Below, piece after piece: positions 7,688 to 17,236 of a stretch of DNA of 64,000 nt. Source of the stretch: Natronosalvus amylolyticus (lineage in GTDB: Archaea > Halobacteriota > Halobacteria > Halobacteriales > Natrialbaceae); contig NZ_CP101156.1 in assembly GCF_024298845.1 (NCBI RefSeq), positions 2,604,001-2,668,000 on the forward strand, given 5' to 3'. A model generated the notes under the pieces. The model was not told the DNA's origin and ran no database searches. It saw only the letters and a list, made by a program, of their open reading frames with translations. Every line of letters begins with the position of its first letter. Position 1 is the stretch's first letter. The position numbers and the translations under genes are program-made.

Positions 7688-8533
7688 ATGCACGAACTGG
7701 CGAGCAGACGCCGATTTCTCACGGTATGTGCGACAGGTGGGACGATCGCCGTGGCGGGCTGTACAGACGAGAGCGCAACGGACGAAAATGGGGTGGGTGA
7801 TACCCAGGTGTCGGGGACGAGCGATAGCGGTTCAGGAGACGAGAGCGGCTCTGACGAACCTGCCACGGAAAGCGGTGATGACGAATCCTCGAGCACCGAG
7901 TCTTCGGACGACGGTGGCGATTCCACGGACGCGACGGATGACGGAGCCGACGTCACGGACGACGAGGGTGATTCACCGAACGGGACGGACGACGACTCAG
8001 TTGACGAAAGCGACGACCCGCTCGAGGAGTACGACCGAGTCGACGGTGGCCCATCTATTGGATCGCTGTTGACATGGGACACGTCCTACACCCTCGAGTT
8101 CGAGATGCGCCGAATCAACCCGGGACAGTTTGCCGGGCCTGGCGAGCAGGTCGCCTACGAGGGTGATTTTCATCACACAATCGAGACGGAGGGTGGCGAC
8201 GTCGAATTCTACGGCTTCGGCGACGTGGGATACTACGTCCACGATGGGTACTGTAGCCGGGGCGACGTGGACGATATCGAGCCACACGCTCTCGATCCGA
8301 ACCGGCGGCCTGATGCGATCTTTCCGGAGACTGAACCGGCAGCCGAAACCACGATCGATGGCGAGTCGGTGTACGTCTATGAGATGCCGGCAAGCCCGGC
8401 GAACACGTTCTGGTACCTCGAGAAAGACACGGGATATCCGGTTCGGTTCGATTCCGAGCGAATTACGGCTGAGTTCGATTCGTGGAATCAGACGAGCCCG
8501 ATCTCGCCTCCGGATATGGAGTGTGAGGACTGA
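7688..8533 (+). CDS. Tat lipoprotein of unknown function
   Basis: 281 residues. Arginines at 7-9 (SRRRFLT), a hydrophobic core and Cys25 in VAGC give a Tat lipoprotein signal. Residues 26-117 are a low-complexity acidic Ser/Asp/Thr/Gly linker. The C-terminal 160 residues form a folded domain with short beta-like segments (YTLEFEMRRI, TTIDGESVYVYEMPA, NTFWYLEKDTGYPVRF), which resembles a secreted beta-rich domain but matches no family that I can name. It lies 102 bases after the propeller lipoprotein, and a CATATTA patch near 7656-7662 suggests its own promoter. Confidence 0.8.
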   Translation: MHELASRRRFLTVCATGGTIAVAGCTDESATDENGVGDTQVSGTSDSGSGDESGSDEPATESGDDESSSTESSDDGGDSTDATDDGADVTDDEGDSPNGTDDDSVDESDDPLEEYDRVDGGPSIGSLLTWDTSYTLEFEMRRINPGQFAGPGEQVAYEGDFHHTIETEGGDVEFYGFGDVGYYVHDGYCSRGDVDDIEPHALDPNRRPDAIFPETEPAAETTIDGESVYVYEMPASPANTFWYLEKDTGYPVRFDSERITAEFDSWNQTSPISPPDMECED

Positions 8534-8754
8534 TAGGGTTCGTTGTCACAGTGTGCTGGCCAGCGACCACGCCGATCCGAGGGTGACCGGTATGCGGTGG
8601 CAACGAACCCCCGAGACCCACTGGCCACCGTTCAGCACGATTCTCGAGTGTGCTCGAAACGTCACCCTCTAGCCCGATCGACCGATCCACCTTCCTCCGA
8701 GTACTTTGTTCGGTTAGGGACCAGTGCTATACCCGCAGCGTGCCAACTAGTGGT

Positions 8755-9309
8755 ATGAGATTAGCACACGTATCACTGCTCGAGGATTTCGGGACGCGCT
8801 CGCTCGTCGTCCACGGATTTATGGTTCTCGCGTTCGCCAACGCCGTTCTGGTCGGTCTGTTCGTCGAGGGGCAACTCGGCCTCGTTTCGTTCGTCGCCCT
8901 GCTCAACTTCACCGCGGGTCTGTGGGTTGCCCACTCGATTCACTCGCTCGGAAACGCGACGACTGACGACGAGTACGCCGGTATCTTGAACGAACTGTTC
9001 GACACCAACGACGGTGCCGACGACGGATTCGACACCGGCCGATTCGGCCGATTACTCGCGTTGATCGCGGCGGTAACCGCTGTGGCGCTGTTGACCTCAG
9101 CACAGGCGCTTCCGGGGTCGATCCTCCCGATTGCGGTCGTTGCTGTCGGCGCGATTGCGGTCGTCACCGCAATTACCGGCTTCCTGATCGCTCTGGGGGC
9201 TTCCTACGACGACTCACAGCGCCGGACGCTCGAGACAATCGCGAAAAACAGGGCCAACTCGGAGTCTGTCGACCTCGAGGCTGAGCCACGCCCGGCAACC
9301 GAACGGTAG
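8755..9309 (+). CDS. Four-helix membrane protein, unknown function
   Basis: 184 residues from the ATG at 8755 (MRLAHVSLLEDFG). Two hydrophobic helices at about 15-35 and 40-58 are followed by an acidic loop (TTDDEYAG...DTNDGADDGFD) and two helices at about 97-118 and 120-145, then a charged tail. No family is recognised. An upstream in-frame extension exists but is basic and unlike haloarchaeal protein. It sits between the lipoprotein pair and the 1292-residue surface protein, all on the same strand but with gaps of over 150 bases. Confidence 0.7.
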   Translation: MRLAHVSLLEDFGTRSLVVHGFMVLAFANAVLVGLFVEGQLGLVSFVALLNFTAGLWVAHSIHSLGNATTDDEYAGILNELFDTNDGADDGFDTGRFGRLLALIAAVTAVALLTSAQALPGSILPIAVVAVGAIAVVTAITGFLIALGASYDDSQRRTLETIAKNRANSESVDLEAEPRPATER

Positions 9310-9468
9310 GCGGGCGCGACCTGTCTGGCTGTGACTGCACTTTTATCGGTCGGACTCCGGGTGTCGTTGAACGGTCTCCAGATTCACCACAAACTTACCA
9401 CGAGGTAACTAACCAACTTACCTGAAAGTCAAATAAAACCCATACGGTCTCCGGCCCTGAGGGGTGTA

Positions 9469-12400
9469 ATGACTGACGACCGGGACGACAGCGATGTGGG
9501 CCGGCAGGGTGTAGCGGACTCGAGTGCGGGTGCAACGCCAGAAGCGGCGGACTCGAGTGCGGATGGGGCCTCGGAAGACGAGGGTGTGAACGAGAACGCA
9601 GTGCCAGCTGCGGACTCGACAGCCGAGACATCGGACGAGGAATCCCCGGCCGAACCTGGGGGTGCTGTGAACACTGGAGACGAACCTGGCGCTTCGGATG
9701 CCGGAGCCACGAGTCAACGCGATTCGGCATCGACATCGGCAGGGGAGGGGGATTCGGATGGTCTCCTGGCTGGTGGCCTCCCGGTGAGTCGCCGGAACGT
9801 GCTTGGCGGAGCAGCCGTTGGCCTCGGCTCTGGGACCCTCGGCTACCTGCTCGGAAGCGGGTTCTCGCCGTCGGACCTCCGTGGCGACGGTGAGGATGGA
9901 GTCGTCAGCGGGGCGGATGCGGACGAACACCTCCCGTTCGACGTCTGGGAAGAGATGCAGCACGGACTCCGAACCAGCCCAGACCATCTCCCAGGCCGGG
10001 CAACGACGCTCGTCGGTTGGGCGAACGAACGCCACGAACGGCGGGCGGCGGCCGTAGACGACGACGGTGTCACTGCACGAGTAGCCGAGGAATCGACCTC
10101 GGAGGACGAGGGCGTGTCTTTGATCACCGCCGGCGCTGGCAGCAGCGATGGTCACCGGTTCTACGGCGGTACCGCCACGTTGCGATCTCCAGGGGCGGTG
10201 ACGGACGACGAGATCGAGGAAGACGGCGACGACGAGACACCATCCGATACGGTCGGTGACGACGAACCCGACCCAGACCTCGGTCCGGTTGTGGACGACG
10301 TCGACATCCTCGAGGCACTGTTCGAGTTCGTCAGAGACGGGATACAGACGGTGCCGACGTCTCGGTCGGATATCGACGACGTGGCCGAGGTGCTTCGGTG
10401 GGGCGGCCGGGGCGCACTTCGGTGTGGGATGGGAACGCCACGTGACAAAGCTGAGGCACTCGCGAACCTCTATCACCAGGCTGGCTACTCGGCGACGGTT
10501 CGTGAGACGAGGGTCGACCGCGAGGAGCAGGGGCTGACTGCCGAGGAAATCCGCACACAGTGGCTGCAGACGCCAGCAGTCGAGGACGAACCTGACATCA
10601 CCGACGAGCAACTCGAGGCGTGGGCCGACCGCCTCGAGCGAGAACCGGCGGAAGACATGACGGTCGTCGACGAGGGTGGTGGTGACAGTCTGGCGCTCGC
10701 GGATTCGCTCCGAGACCTGTTACCGGCGGAGCCATCGGAGAGTCGTAGCGGGCCGAGCGAGTTCGACTGGCGATGGAACTCCGCTCGGTCCTCGAGCCAG
10801 TCGATACCGGTCGTCGAGGTGTTCGACGACGACCAGAACCGGTACTATGCGAACCTCTTCGGAGACGTGCCGTTTGGAGTGATTGGTGATGACAACCGCA
10901 TCGAGGAACCGGAGACGGACGTCGAGACGGTTCGGGTTACGCTCTCGGCGGCGACCTCGAATACCATCGAGGAACCGTTCGAACTCGTCTCGGGTGAGTG
11001 GGCGGTGCCGGACCTCGTCGGACGACAACTCCTCGTTCGGACGCCGACGCTGACCGACCCGGTCGAGTTCCCGACGGTTGGCATCGACGACATGAATATG
11101 TTCACCCCGTCGCTCACCCTCCAGGGGCCGGATATGACCGACGCCGAACAAGCCGAACTCAGCGAGTTCGGTGACATGATTACGCTCTCGGGCGACCGCC
11201 TGTCGGCCGATTTCGAATTCAAAGACGGCGAGGTCGTGTTCTCGAGCGAACGCATTATGAAAGACGGCCAGGTGTTTTTCGACCCCGACGACGTTCCCGA
11301 CCTCGAGACGATCGAGTCAGTCGAGGTCGACGCTGATTCGACCAACTATCCGAGAATTCGTCTCGAGGCGACAGTGCTGGATTCGAGCGGCGATCACGTC
11401 GCTGGCCTTCCCGGGCCGGTGTTTTCGGCAACGGACGAGGGCCAGATAGTACACCCGAGTCTCGTCGACACGCGACCGGTGCCGAAAATCCTGTATGTGA
11501 TAGACGAGTCCGGCAGTATGGGTCGAGGGGTCGACGCAGCGACGGACGACGAGAAGTACGACGAACTCGAGGCGCTGATGGTGGAGACGGCTCCGGGGGC
11601 GACCATCGAACGCCGGTACGTGGACTCGGCGATGTGGACGCACTTGCCCGATGCGATCGCCGACAATCCCGACCTCATCGTGTTCGCACACGACGGCCAG
11701 CCGGCGAACTCCTACGACGAGCGGGCAGACCCGCTGTTCGAGGTGGCGCCACGCACAGTATTGCTCAGTGCGTACGACGAGTCGGCCCCGGTCGAAGACG
11801 AAGTCGTCTTACACCAGGCGGAGTTGACGGGCGCGACGGTCGCGCCGATGGGTGACTGGCAACTGGTTCGTGAGCGGGTCGCGGAGGCAGTCGACGACGT
11901 GGTCGAATCGGTACCGACCTATCGGTTCGACTATCACGTTCCCGACGACGGACTGGGGACTCGTGAGGTCGAACTGTCAATCGGTGCGGAACCGGGCACA
12001 GAGGACGAGACAACCGGTGACGACGCAGATGCAGACACTGGGAACGACGACGAAACCGAACCGCCAGACGTGACGGCTGTCGCCGATGCGACCACGAGCT
12101 ACGAGACCAGTGGCTCGACGGGAGTGATTCGCTCGTTAGTCGGCCTCTACCTGACCGTCGAGTACGACGGCCACTCGGTCACGCGAACGCTGGGTGGCTG
12201 GGACCCCTTACAGGACGACAGCTGGGACCCCTACAGCGACGACCCGGACGAGGAAGCCGGCTTCGGCATGCCGGGGCTGGCGGACTTCGCTCGAGATACG
12301 AAGATGGCGATGCTCGGTGGCGTCGACATCTCCTTCGAGGGGGACGGCGTCCCGCTGTCGGTCCTGCTCGACGATATGATGCAGGCGCGTCACTCCTATC

Positions 12401-13347
12401 GGGAACTCCACGCTCTGGTCGAGGAGATCGGTGCCGACGCCTCGGGTGAGATGACAGACGAGGAGTTCCACGAACTGCTGGCGGTCTACAAGAAAGGACG
12501 AATGGAGGTGGCCTGGGACCCGCTGTTCGTCCAGACACCGCTTCCCAACCGCCAGAACGAGGACGGACTGACCTACTTCCTGGGGCCGCGTACGGTCGCC
12601 TACCAGGTCAAACCCGTGATCGAAAACGGGAATCTCGACCTCGAGGAATCGCTCGACATTCTCCCGATTTCGCGGGCGACGACGGCGACGGAGGACCCGG
12701 ACGAAGGCTTCTATCGGACGCTCGAGCGCACGGCCCGGATGTCGATCATGGAAGACGCACGGTTCGACTCCTCGACACTCAGCCTGCTCGAGGGGAGCCC
12801 GCTCGCCGACACCGATGACCTCGACGAGTATGAGGCCGATCGGGATCAGTACGAGGACCTCCGACGACACGCTGGGTTGGACCGTCGAAGCTATCAACTC
12901 GCTCCGAGAGACGGTTCATCGTACGCCATGTGGAACGTCAATCGTCGAACCGGCACGTTACTCGGCATCATGCCTGACGGAACCGGCGGGGCAGTTCGTC
13001 GGCGGCGGCTGGCTTCCATGCAGGACCGCGATCGGGCTGAGGCGGCACTCGATCTCTACCTGGACGTCCTCGAGGAGGCCAATCTGCTCTCGAAAACAGG
13101 TGGTGCGGCACTCGGCGTGGTCGCCGCCTACTACGCCCACCTTGCTGATCTGTATGCGAAGGTCACGGCTATCGTGGGAAGCATCAGTGGCGGCGACCCG
13201 TCGACTGGTCCTGGAATGGCCGGCCTTGGCGGTGTCGCCGGTGGCACGGCTTCGGACGTGATCAGGGATGCGGCCGAAGACCAGATCCCGGGCAGCGACT
13301 GGGTCTCGAGATTCGCCAACATGGCTACGATCGCTGGATTCCCTTGA
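9469..13347 (+). CDS. 1292-residue surface protein with transglutaminase-like and vWA-like motifs
   Basis: Residues 1-100 are acidic and low in complexity. A twin-arginine motif (SRRN, 108-109) and a hydrophobic stretch (111-130) follow, which looks like an internal Tat signal or signal anchor. Around 285-345 a helix plus strand leads to Cys319 in a GxLRCGMGTPRDKA block, followed by a YHQAGYSATV strand: the layout of a transglutaminase-like core, although I cannot find its usual His-Trp/Asp partners. Around 672-760 there is a vWA-like strand ending DESGSMG (MIDAS DxSxS, Asp679-Ser683). Another acidic linker (845-870) and a conserved-looking region (900-1240) end in helices at about 1210-1250. 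The combination is unlike any protein I know. It could be a calcium- or magnesium-dependent adhesion or assembly factor. The start is the ATG at 9469. Confidence 0.75.
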   Translation: MTDDRDDSDVGRQGVADSSAGATPEAADSSADGASEDEGVNENAVPAADSTAETSDEESPAEPGGAVNTGDEPGASDAGATSQRDSASTSAGEGDSDGLLAGGLPVSRRNVLGGAAVGLGSGTLGYLLGSGFSPSDLRGDGEDGVVSGADADEHLPFDVWEEMQHGLRTSPDHLPGRATTLVGWANERHERRAAAVDDDGVTARVAEESTSEDEGVSLITAGAGSSDGHRFYGGTATLRSPGAVTDDEIEEDGDDETPSDTVGDDEPDPDLGPVVDDVDILEALFEFVRDGIQTVPTSRSDIDDVAEVLRWGGRGALRCGMGTPRDKAEALANLYHQAGYSATVRETRVDREEQGLTAEEIRTQWLQTPAVEDEPDITDEQLEAWADRLEREPAEDMTVVDEGGGDSLALADSLRDLLPAEPSESRSGPSEFDWRWNSARSSSQSIPVVEVFDDDQNRYYANLFGDVPFGVIGDDNRIEEPETDVETVRVTLSAATSNTIEEPFELVSGEWAVPDLVGRQLLVRTPTLTDPVEFPTVGIDDMNMFTPSLTLQGPDMTDAEQAELSEFGDMITLSGDRLSADFEFKDGEVVFSSERIMKDGQVFFDPDDVPDLETIESVEVDADSTNYPRIRLEATVLDSSGDHVAGLPGPVFSATDEGQIVHPSLVDTRPVPKILYVIDESGSMGRGVDAATDDEKYDELEALMVETAPGATIERRYVDSAMWTHLPDAIADNPDLIVFAHDGQPANSYDERADPLFEVAPRTVLLSAYDESAPVEDEVVLHQAELTGATVAPMGDWQLVRERVAEAVDDVVESVPTYRFDYHVPDDGLGTREVELSIGAEPGTEDETTGDDADADTGNDDETEPPDVTAVADATTSYETSGSTGVIRSLVGLYLTVEYDGHSVTRTLGGWDPLQDDSWDPYSDDPDEEAGFGMPGLADFARDTKMAMLGGVDISFEGDGVPLSVLLDDMMQARHSYRELHALVEEIGADASGEMTDEEFHELLAVYKKGRMEVAWDPLFVQTPLPNRQNEDGLTYFLGPRTVAYQVKPVIENGNLDLEESLDILPISRATTATEDPDEGFYRTLERTARMSIMEDARFDSSTLSLLEGSPLADTDDLDEYEADRDQYEDLRRHAGLDRRSYQLAPRDGSSYAMWNVNRRTGTLLGIMPDGTGGAVRRRRLASMQDRDRAEAALDLYLDVLEEANLLSKTGGAALGVVAAYYAHLADLYAKVTAIVGSISGGDPSTGPGMAGLGGVAGGTASDVIRDAAEDQIPGSDWVSRFANMATIAGFP

Positions 13348-13432
13348 GTAGTAATACACTACCAAACAGCTACACAATCCAAATCAAGGGTGTTTGGCCA
13401 CCAGAGCGAAACGGTACGCTCTCCGTCCACGT

Positions 13433-15256
13433 TCAGGAAACTCGAGTCTGACGCCGTTTTCTCGCCCCGAGTACGCCAACGAGTACGAGCGTTCCAATTG
13501 CGAGACCGATACCGAAACCTGGGCTTTCGTCGTCCTCGAGTGCTGCCGTTCCATCACCCTGGTCGTCGCTCGAATCTTCACGTTGGTCGTCGGCTACTGG
13601 CCCAGCACCGTCATCGCTCGTCGTGTCACCATCCGTAGCATCGTCAGTCGTTCCGTCGCTGTCGTGTTCCTGATCGCCGTCACCCGGCTCGTCGGTGTCG
13701 CTTGCGTCGTCGGTACTCGAGTCGTCGGCGTCGCTCGAGTCCCCGTCGGGTCCGTCACCGTCGCCGCTCGTGTCACCGTCCCCGTCGTCGACCTCGAGGT
13801 CGCCCTCGGCGACCAGTTCGACGGCGGCGTAGACGTTGATGATGCCGTGTCCGTACCGGACGTCCTGGTTTTCGTTCTTGCCGTCGGGTTTCCCTGCCGT
13901 CTCGATCAGGGCGGCCTCGAGTTCGGCCGGCGTCAGGTGTTCGTCGGTCGCCGCCTGCAGGAGTGCTGCACCGCCGGCGACGTGCGGGGCGGCGAAACTC
14001 GTTCCAGAGGCGCGGGAGTACTGGCCGCCAACGACGGCGCTCGGGATGTCCCAGCCCGGTGCCGACACCGTCGGCAGGACGTAGGTCTCCGGCCAGTCTT
14101 CGGGTGGGTCGCTCCACTCGAGGTCGGTGAAGACGACTTCACCGCCGGACATGTCCAGAATTTCGCCCCAGGCATCCGAGGCCCCGACGCTGACGGTGTC
14201 GTACTCGTTGCCCGGGGCGCTACTGGTCCCCAGCCCCTCGTTACCGACCGACGCGATGACGAGTGTGCCGGCGGCCTCGGCGTTTCGAATCGGCTCGATG
14301 AACTGTCCTGCCTTGGTGTCGAGTCCGATACTGATCGTGAGGACGTCCAGCTCTTGCTCGACGGCCCACTCGAGGCCGGCCAGAATCTGGGCCTCGCGGG
14401 CGTCACAGCCGCTTGCGTCACAGTCGGTCAGCGCCGCACCCACGAGCAGGTCGACGTCGGGAGCGACTCCGAGGTGGATACCGCTTCGGTCCTCGGCGAT
14501 GATCGTTCCGGCGACGTGGGTGCCGTGGCCGCTCGGTTCCCGCTGGACGTCGTAATCCTGTGGGTCGGTGTCTCGAGGTGTCCCGTCGACGTCCCAGTCG
14601 GCCCAGCCGGCGATTTCGATGTCAGGGTGGCTCGGGTCGACGCCGCTGTCGAGGACGCCCACAGTGATTCCCTCGCCACGGGTGCCGTACTCCGTCCAGA
14701 CGTCCGGCGCGTTGATCTGATTCAATCCGTAGGAGGCCTCGATCTCACCTGCACGCTGGGTCCCTGAAACGGCGTTCGCGGTGCTCGAATCGGCCACGCC
14801 GGTCGTCGCCGGTCCGAACGTCACTGACTCACCCTTGAGGTGGCCGTTCTCCCGAACGGCTTCGACGCCCTCGAGCGCCGCAATCGGCTCGAGCGTGGTG
14901 TGCTCGAGGTCGACGGTGAGGACGACGACGTTCCGTATCCAGAACTGCCGGTCGACGGTCACGGCCGGGTTCGCTTCCGCGTACGTCAGCAGGGGTTGCT
15001 GTGTGCGAGCCGTCTGTTCCTGTCGGGCAGCGACATCTGCGGGGTCGGCCGTTACCAGGGTCGAATCGAAGACGACCAGTACAGTCTGTTCGCCGTCGGC
15101 CTCGAGCAGTCCGTCTTCGATACTGGCGGGGTCGGCGCTCGGCGGGTTGGAAGCCGCGTCCGCGACCACGACGCCGGCCAGGCCGACAGCCAGGAGACAG
15201 CCGGCTACCAACAGAAGTACTGTTTTCGAGTTCGGGTGTCGGCCCCCGACACTCAT
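13433..15256 (-). CDS. Halolysin-type subtilase (S8) with PGF-CTERM anchor
   Basis: 607 residues. A Sec-type hydrophobic segment (11-33) leads into an I9-like propeptide (about 55-145). The S8 domain has Asp203 (VLDSGVD), His244 (GHGTHVAG), Asn339 (VGNEG) and Ser420 (GTSFAAPH), so the catalytic triad is complete. Residues 465-575 are a long Asp/Ser/Gly-rich linker. The C-terminus has PGF, a hydrophobic helix and ARKRRQ, the PGF-CTERM signal processed by archaeosortase A and lipid-anchored. It is therefore a cell-surface protease. It converges on the 1292-residue protein with 85 bases between stops. Confidence 0.95.
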   Translation of the reverse strand: MSVGGRHPNSKTVLLLVAGCLLAVGLAGVVVADAASNPPSADPASIEDGLLEADGEQTVLVVFDSTLVTADPADVAARQEQTARTQQPLLTYAEANPAVTVDRQFWIRNVVVLTVDLEHTTLEPIAALEGVEAVRENGHLKGESVTFGPATTGVADSSTANAVSGTQRAGEIEASYGLNQINAPDVWTEYGTRGEGITVGVLDSGVDPSHPDIEIAGWADWDVDGTPRDTDPQDYDVQREPSGHGTHVAGTIIAEDRSGIHLGVAPDVDLLVGAALTDCDASGCDAREAQILAGLEWAVEQELDVLTISIGLDTKAGQFIEPIRNAEAAGTLVIASVGNEGLGTSSAPGNEYDTVSVGASDAWGEILDMSGGEVVFTDLEWSDPPEDWPETYVLPTVSAPGWDIPSAVVGGQYSRASGTSFAAPHVAGGAALLQAATDEHLTPAELEAALIETAGKPDGKNENQDVRYGHGIINVYAAVELVAEGDLEVDDGDGDTSGDGDGPDGDSSDADDSSTDDASDTDEPGDGDQEHDSDGTTDDATDGDTTSDDGAGPVADDQREDSSDDQGDGTAALEDDESPGFGIGLAIGTLVLVGVLGARKRRQTRVS

Positions 15257-15372
15257 GTAAACCTCTCGACAGTACGAACACTACTCCCCGTCAAAACACC
15301 TGAACGTCCGTGCATACTGGTAAGAAAGACGGACATACGATATCTTTTCGGTGACCGAAAAGTAACGGAACG

Positions 15373-15388
15373 GTTACCTGCAGGTAAC
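15373..15388. promoter_or_regulatory. 16-base perfect palindrome between divergent genes
   Basis: GTTACCTGCAGGTAAC is its own reverse complement. It lies 117 bases before the subtilase start and 104 bases before the DoxX-like start, where a shared operator would be expected. The regulator is unknown. Confidence 0.6.
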
Positions 15389-15491
15389 GTTGTCGACGAT
15401 ACAGTCGGTCGAACACTGACGGTGTATTTACCCTCTCGAGCGACAACGGTAGGCCGAACGCTCATGTGGCGGGCAGCAGATTTCTCACCCG

Positions 15492-15908
15492 ATGAGCCGT
15501 TCACTCGACCGGTACAAGCGACCGCTGCTGTACGTCATGAGCACCGTGTATCTCGTTGCCGGTGTCGCCCACTTTCTCGCTCCGAAGCCGTTCGAACGTG
15601 CCGTCCCACCGCAGTTTCCGCGACCGCTCGAGCTAGTGTATCTCTCCGGCATCATCGAAATTGTCCTGGGGGTTGGCGTGTTGTGTCGACGAACGAGACA
15701 GGTGTCGGCCTGGGGAATCGTCGCGCTCCTGATTGCGGTGTTTCCCGCGAACGTCCACATCGCGACGAGTGACGTTCTCGATGAGGACTTACCACCGAGA
15801 GTGGCACGCCTCGCTCGACTCGTCGCGCTGGTTCGATTGCCGTTCCAGGCCGTGCTGGTCGCGTGGGCCTGGTGGTACACGAAACCGATCGATGATTCCC
15901 AGTTGTAG
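15492..15908 (+). CDS. DoxX-like small membrane protein
   Basis: 138 residues with four hydrophobic segments. The signature is the first helix YVMSTVYLVAGVAHFLAPKPFE and the second GIIEIVLGVGVL, which matches the DoxX/DoxD-like superfamily of four-helix membrane proteins. Their roles are varied and mostly unproven. A TATA-like GTATTTACC at about 15422-15430 would leave an untranslated leader of roughly 40 bases. It is followed by the M24 peptidase after 80 bases on the same strand. Confidence 0.8.
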   Translation: MSRSLDRYKRPLLYVMSTVYLVAGVAHFLAPKPFERAVPPQFPRPLELVYLSGIIEIVLGVGVLCRRTRQVSAWGIVALLIAVFPANVHIATSDVLDEDLPPRVARLARLVALVRLPFQAVLVAWAWWYTKPIDDSQL

Positions 15909-15988
15909 GGCACCACTCGAGTCCCCGGTCTCCGTGCGTGAAACCGGGCACCCACAATCGATTTCTGTAATCGCTGTGAGCTGTCCGT

Positions 15989-17179
15989 ATGGACGCGGAG
16001 ACCGTCGAACTGGTGGAAACGAAACTGGATCAGGCCGAGTCGAGACTCGAGGCGCTCGATATCGACTGCTGGCTCACCTTCGCCCGCGAGACGAGTGAAA
16101 TACCCGAACCGGCGCTGGCGCTGATTCTCGGCGCGGACGTCGTCTGGGAGAGCGCCTTTCTCGTCACCGCTAGCGGCGATCACCACGCGATCGTCGGTCG
16201 CTACGACGCCGACCCCGTCGAGGCGGTCGGTCGCTACGAGGTCCACACGTACGACGAATCGATACGCGACCCGCTTCGGGACACGCTCGAGGCGCTCGAC
16301 CCCGATCGAATCGCCGTCAACTACGCCGAAAACGAACAGGTGGCAGACGGACTGACCCACGGCATGTATCGGCGACTCTGTTCGCTCCTCGAGGGAACCG
16401 ACTATCCGGGGCGCTTCGAGTCGAGCGCGCCGGTTATGGGCTCTCTCCGCCACTCGCTGACCGACCTCGAGCGGACACGGATGAAACGCGCGGCCGAACT
16501 GACCGAGGAGTTGCTTGCGGAGGCGGTCGAGGCGTGGGAACCCGACTGGACCGAAGCCCGTTTCGCGGATTTCCTCCACGACCGAATGCGCGAGGACGGC
16601 CTCGAGAGCGCCTGGAGCTGGGACGGCTGCCCAGCCGTCGATGCGGGTGCGGCGGCCCCCGTCGGGCACACCCATCCGGGTGACCGAACGGTGCCACCGG
16701 GCGAAGTGTTGCACGTCGATTTCGGGGTGCGCTACGAGGGGTATGCATCGGACATCCAGCGATTGTACTACCGTTCCCACGAAGACGAGGCGCCACCAGC
16801 CGACTTACAGGCCGCGTTCGACGACGTGCGGGCCGCAATCGAGGCCGGGAAAGCCGTCCTCGAACCTGGCGTGCCCGGCCACGAGGTCGACGCCGCGGTC
16901 CGGAAGGCGATCACCGACCGTGGATGGTCGGCGTTCGAACACGCAGCCGGCCACACCGTCGGCCGGAACGCCCACGATGCCGGACCGCTGCTGGGGCCAC
17001 GGTGGGACCGCTACGGCGACCGACCCGAGCGAACGGTGTCGGCAGGCGAGGTGTACACGCTCGAGTTGGGCGTCGAAACGGAGTGGGGGTATCTCGGACA
17101 GGAGGAACTCCTCGAGGTGACCGACGAGGGGGCGAGGTACTTTTTGCCACCGCAGACCGGTCTCAGAACGCTCGAGTGA
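15989..17179 (+). CDS. Xaa-Pro peptidase family protein (M24)
   Basis: 396 residues in the order creatinase-type N-terminal domain (about 1-145) and pita-bread catalytic domain (about 150-390). Metal ligands appear in order: Asp in HVDFGV, Asp in YASDIQRLYY, His in EHAAGHTVGR, Glu in LELGVETEWG and Glu in GQEELLEVT. This set supports an active dinuclear metal aminopeptidase of the PepQ/PepP group, probably cytoplasmic. No proline specificity can be read. It converges on the SHOCT gene pair. Confidence 0.9.
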   Translation: MDAETVELVETKLDQAESRLEALDIDCWLTFARETSEIPEPALALILGADVVWESAFLVTASGDHHAIVGRYDADPVEAVGRYEVHTYDESIRDPLRDTLEALDPDRIAVNYAENEQVADGLTHGMYRRLCSLLEGTDYPGRFESSAPVMGSLRHSLTDLERTRMKRAAELTEELLAEAVEAWEPDWTEARFADFLHDRMREDGLESAWSWDGCPAVDAGAAAPVGHTHPGDRTVPPGEVLHVDFGVRYEGYASDIQRLYYRSHEDEAPPADLQAAFDDVRAAIEAGKAVLEPGVPGHEVDAAVRKAITDRGWSAFEHAAGHTVGRNAHDAGPLLGPRWDRYGDRPERTVSAGEVYTLELGVETEWGYLGQEELLEVTDEGARYFLPPQTGLRTLE

Positions 17180-17236
17180 GAGGGGTGCGTTTTCTGGGAG
17201 CCAGCGCTGGTGGGTGATCGCCACGCCTCGTTCGGC

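Noticed and set aside
9418-10611. Long minus-strand frame over the giant surface protein
   Set aside because: Arg/Val-rich and non-acidic protein, typical of the complementary frame of a GC-rich gene.
13394-14767. Long plus-strand frame over the subtilase
   Set aside because: Val/Arg-rich with no recognisable domain; the subtilase on the other strand has a complete triad and a signal peptide.
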